Shown: one piece after another, positions 5,536 through 7,786 of the stretch | How positions within the stretch are numbered: position 1 is the first letter of the stretch | Layout of the letters: the number at the start of each line of letters is the position of its first letter | Source of the DNA: Clostridiales bacterium | GTDB taxonomy: Bacteria > Bacillota > Clostridia > Oscillospirales > CAG-272 | Reading direction: 5' to 3' | DNA: 7,786 bases | NCBI GenBank assembly: GCA_016280525.1 | Contig: JAEEGW010000192.1 | Location: forward strand, 1-7,786 | Made by a program: the position numbers and the translations under genes | The notes under the pieces: generated by a model | Told to the model about the DNA's origin: nothing | Databases searched by the model: none | Seen by the model: only the letters and a program-made list of their open reading frames with translations

Positions 5536-7786
5536 AAAACAGAAAAAAGGCGGAAGCGTTATTTGACGCCATATCCGATATAAATCAGACGGACATAGAA
5601 GATTTTGCAAAATACGACGACAGGCTGAAAGAGCCTGTCACATCAAAAAAAGAACGTCCCGTTCTTAAGATCATAGCCGCCGCTGCCGCGTGTCTCGTGC
5701 TGTTTTGCGGTATATCCGTAGGGCTTAAACTCATGGAATCAAGATCGGATCCCGTAGGTCCCGCCGCGTCTTCGACCGATACGAACAATACCGCGGAGGA
5801 AACGGAAGAAATACAGGTAAAAAAGCACGTTTATAAAAACGAGGCGCCGTACGCGGAGCTTATAAAGTATGAATTCACGCCGGAAGAGCAGGAGATCGCC
5901 GACCGGTATTATAACGCAATGGTGGAAAACTGCCCGGAATTCGGCAAAATACCGCGCGAAAATCTCTGGGAAAGCGTGCAGTTTAACGGAGCCGGCGAAT
6001 ACGCGGATTACGATTTCTGTATAGGCGGCATCGGAACAGATTACAGATGCACGTATAATAACGACGATTACGGTATCAAAGAATACGAAGAATTCTTAAA
6101 CGGCTGGAAGATAAGCGGAAAAGAATTTGAGCAGTTCGTCGATTTTAAGCTCTCTCAGACCGTAAACGACGCTATTATAGAACTGCTTAAAAAGAACGTA
6201 CGGGCGTACGCGGAGGAAAACGGACTGCAGCTCGCCCGCTTTGTTGACCAGGATCCCGACGATATTTTGGAAAGATTCGGTTTCCATTACGACGAAAACG
6301 GGCTTTACGTCCAGTCGGTGTCTATTGCGGATTCGACAGATTTGCCGGTACCGCATATCTACGCCTGCGTCGGCGTTGAAATAAACGGCGATACGATAAC
6401 GCTTACCGAATATCCGGCGGCGCTTGAGCCGATACTCACGACCGACAAATATGAATACTCGTTCACTCCCTCCAAAGTAAGCGCCGACGTGGAGCCTCCG
6501 TACGCAAAGCCGGAAAAGAAAGAGTTTTCTGCCGAACAAAAGGAGCTGATCGACCGCGTTTATAACGAGATGCTCGAAAAATATCCCGATTTCGGCAAGA
6601 TCGACCGCGATATGCTGCTTGAAGACGTATTATACGCAGGCAACAACACGATAGTAAAGTTCTCGTTCTGCTTAGGCGGCATACCTACGTTGTATCAATG
6701 TATATACACAGAAAACGTCGGCGGGTATGAAGACTGGCAGATATTAGGCGAGGAATTCAAGCCGTTCTCCGACTGGAAGATACCGGAGATTTTAATGAGC
6801 AATATCAAATTAATGCTCAAAGAGCAAACGCTGAATCTGATGAAAGCGGAAAAGCTTGATACCGATAACTTTGATTTAAATAAAATGAGCATTACGTGGA
6901 GCGTTGAGGACGGCGTGCTCTACGCTAATTCCGAATATATCGCAGCCGCAACGGACAGGACCGGGACGCAGAACGGGTCCGCAGACCCCGTTCACGTATT
7001 CACTAAAGTCAAGGTCGAAAAACAGAATAACGTGATATCGCTTAACGATTACCCGGCGACGTTGAAGTCGGAGCCGGAGACTGATATCGGCAAAGAAACC
7101 GATCCTGTGTCTGAAGACTGGGACGGTCTTGATACAGAGGGGCGCGTAGAGCGTGCGATGTACGAGATAATAAATTACGGGCTCAATTATCAGCGTTTCA
7201 GGTACCTATGCGGCGACGAACACGCGGATGACGTACACTACGACGGCGATTATTATCTCGGCGACGAGCCTCTGGACAATTTCACCTACGGATATTTCCT
7301 CGATCTGTACGATACCGAAACAGACCCGATGCGCAAACAGCTTATGTTCGTTTATATTTCAACGTTCCTTACAGATACGTGGAACGACGATTCGCACCCC
7401 GTTCCGTACACTGCAAAGTATTTTCCGAATTTTGACAAATTCAAAGCAGATAATCTGCCGCGCTTTGACGCGTCGTATAACGAAGAATGTGACAAATGGA
7501 TACACGAGTATTATTATAGCGCATTCTGCAAATACGCACAGAATATGACGGAGAACGAGGCAAAAACGAAATACGCGCCTTCATATAAGCTTATTAAGAA
7601 ATACGGTTTTAACAACTTTTTGGATTCTTCAAAATCGTACGAGACAAAGGCGACACGCGTTATAAGCGAATTCTTCAATATGGCTCTGTCCGTCAAGTAC
7701 GGTATAGCGGTAAACGATCCGACGTCAAACGTATATTTCAGATATTCGGAAGAGGGCAGAAGTTCAACGTACGAGCCGGGCGACGC
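5532..7786 (+). CDS. Probable membrane anti-sigma factor / sensor with duplicated ectodomain (3' truncated by window)
   Basis: I translated this frame by hand: it is open for 751 codons from ATG 5532 to the window end, with no stop. Residues 1-43 are a charged cytoplasmic head (AEALFDAISDINQTDIEDFA, residues 7-26), similar in style to proteins encoded next to clostridial ECF sigma genes. Residues about 44-66 form one membrane helix (VLKIIAAAAACLVLFCGISV). Residues 67-100 are a Ser/Thr/Glu-rich linker. The exported part holds two diverged copies of one domain (114-300 and 331-513), a short acidic spacer, then a different Tyr/Asp-rich region (534 to at least 751). No zinc-binding H-x3-C-x2-C anti-sigma motif is present. 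Location and ATGA overlap with the sigma gene imply that the head holds the sigma factor inactive until the ectodomain senses something outside. The ligand is unknown. The anti-sigma role is inferred from context, not from a recognised domain. Confidence 0.75.
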   Translation, partial: MKNRKKAEALFDAISDINQTDIEDFAKYDDRLKEPVTSKKERPVLKIIAAAAACLVLFCGISVGLKLMESRSDPVGPAASSTDTNNTAEETEEIQVKKHVYKNEAPYAELIKYEFTPEEQEIADRYYNAMVENCPEFGKIPRENLWESVQFNGAGEYADYDFCIGGIGTDYRCTYNNDDYGIKEYEEFLNGWKISGKEFEQFVDFKLSQTVNDAIIELLKKNVRAYAEENGLQLARFVDQDPDDILERFGFHYDENGLYVQSVSIADSTDLPVPHIYACVGVEINGDTITLTEYPAALEPILTTDKYEYSFTPSKVSADVEPPYAKPEKKEFSAEQKELIDRVYNEMLEKYPDFGKIDRDMLLEDVLYAGNNTIVKFSFCLGGIPTLYQCIYTENVGGYEDWQILGEEFKPFSDWKIPEILMSNIKLMLKEQTLNLMKAEKLDTDNFDLNKMSITWSVEDGVLYANSEYIAAATDRTGTQNGSADPVHVFTKVKVEKQNNVISLNDYPATLKSEPETDIGKETDPVSEDWDGLDTEGRVERAMYEIINYGLNYQRFRYLCGDEHADDVHYDGDYYLGDEPLDNFTYGYFLDLYDTETDPMRKQLMFVYISTFLTDTWNDDSHPVPYTAKYFPNFDKFKADNLPRFDASYNEECDKWIHEYYYSAFCKYAQNMTENEAKTKYAPSYKLIKKYGFNNFLDSSKSYETKATRVISEFFNMALSVKYGIAVNDPTSNVYFRYSEEGRSSTYEPGD
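5871..6431 (+). repeat. Ectodomain repeat copy A (protein-level)
   Basis: Residues 114-300 of the membrane protein. It opens with EFTPEEQEIADRYYNAMVEN, then PEFGKI, FCIGGIGTDYRCTY and GWKI, and closes with HIYACVGVEINGDTITLTEY followed by PAAL. It aligns end to end with copy B; the best-kept part is the first 60 residues. Confidence 0.75.
6522..7070 (+). repeat. Ectodomain repeat copy B (protein-level)
   Basis: Residues 331-513. It opens with EFSAEQKELIDRVYNEMLEK, then PDFGKI, FCLGGIPTLYQCIY and DWKI, and closes with HVFTKVKVEKQNNVISLNDY followed by PATL. Both copies keep two cysteines ten residues apart (C163/C173 in A, C380/C390 in B), which could form a disulfide outside the cell. Confidence 0.75.

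Overview
This window looks like part of a chromosome from an uncultured, probably gut-associated Clostridia-type Firmicute. The evidence is the clostridial-style sigma factor and its partner, the AGGAG ribosome binding sites, the mid-GC coding DNA with frequent ATA and AGA codons, and a hairpin-rich intergenic block of a kind seen in such genomes. The taxonomic placement is inference. All recognised genes lie on the + strand.

Layout. (1) Bases 2-1114 are the 3' two thirds of aspS (aspartyl-tRNA synthetase), cut by the window edge. (2) Bases 1115-1341 are a non-coding gap with two hairpins and a possible -10 box. (3) Bases 1342-2682 encode a 446-residue protein with an N-terminal NERD (nuclease-related) domain, one membrane helix and a charged/coiled segment on each side of it. 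It is clearly AT-richer than its neighbours and looks acquired. (4) Bases 2683-3142 are a 460-base gene-free stretch. Its core (about 2761-3100) is a dense array of inverted repeats, with a C-run block on the left and a G-run block on the right. (5) Bases 3143-4831 encode a cytoplasmic GH15-like (glucoamylase-type) six-hairpin glycosidase with an unusual four-cysteine motif. (6) Bases 4897-5535 encode an ECF-type sigma factor. Its stop overlaps by 4 bases (ATGA) the start of (7), a large single-pass membrane protein, 5532 to beyond the window end. That protein is absent from any list of closed ORFs because it has no stop in the window, but its frame is open for 751 codons.

How the genes work together. 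Genes 6 and 7 form a translationally coupled pair: a sigma factor and its presumed membrane anti-sigma/sensor. The sensor has a short cytoplasmic N-terminus, one TM helix, and an exported part containing two diverged copies of a roughly 185-residue domain followed by a third, different region. The pair is the best candidate here for a poorly described signalling system. The NERD gene and the structured intergenic block downstream of it form a separate accessory-looking island between housekeeping aspS and the glycosidase. No tRNA, rRNA, CRISPR array or insertion sequence was seen.
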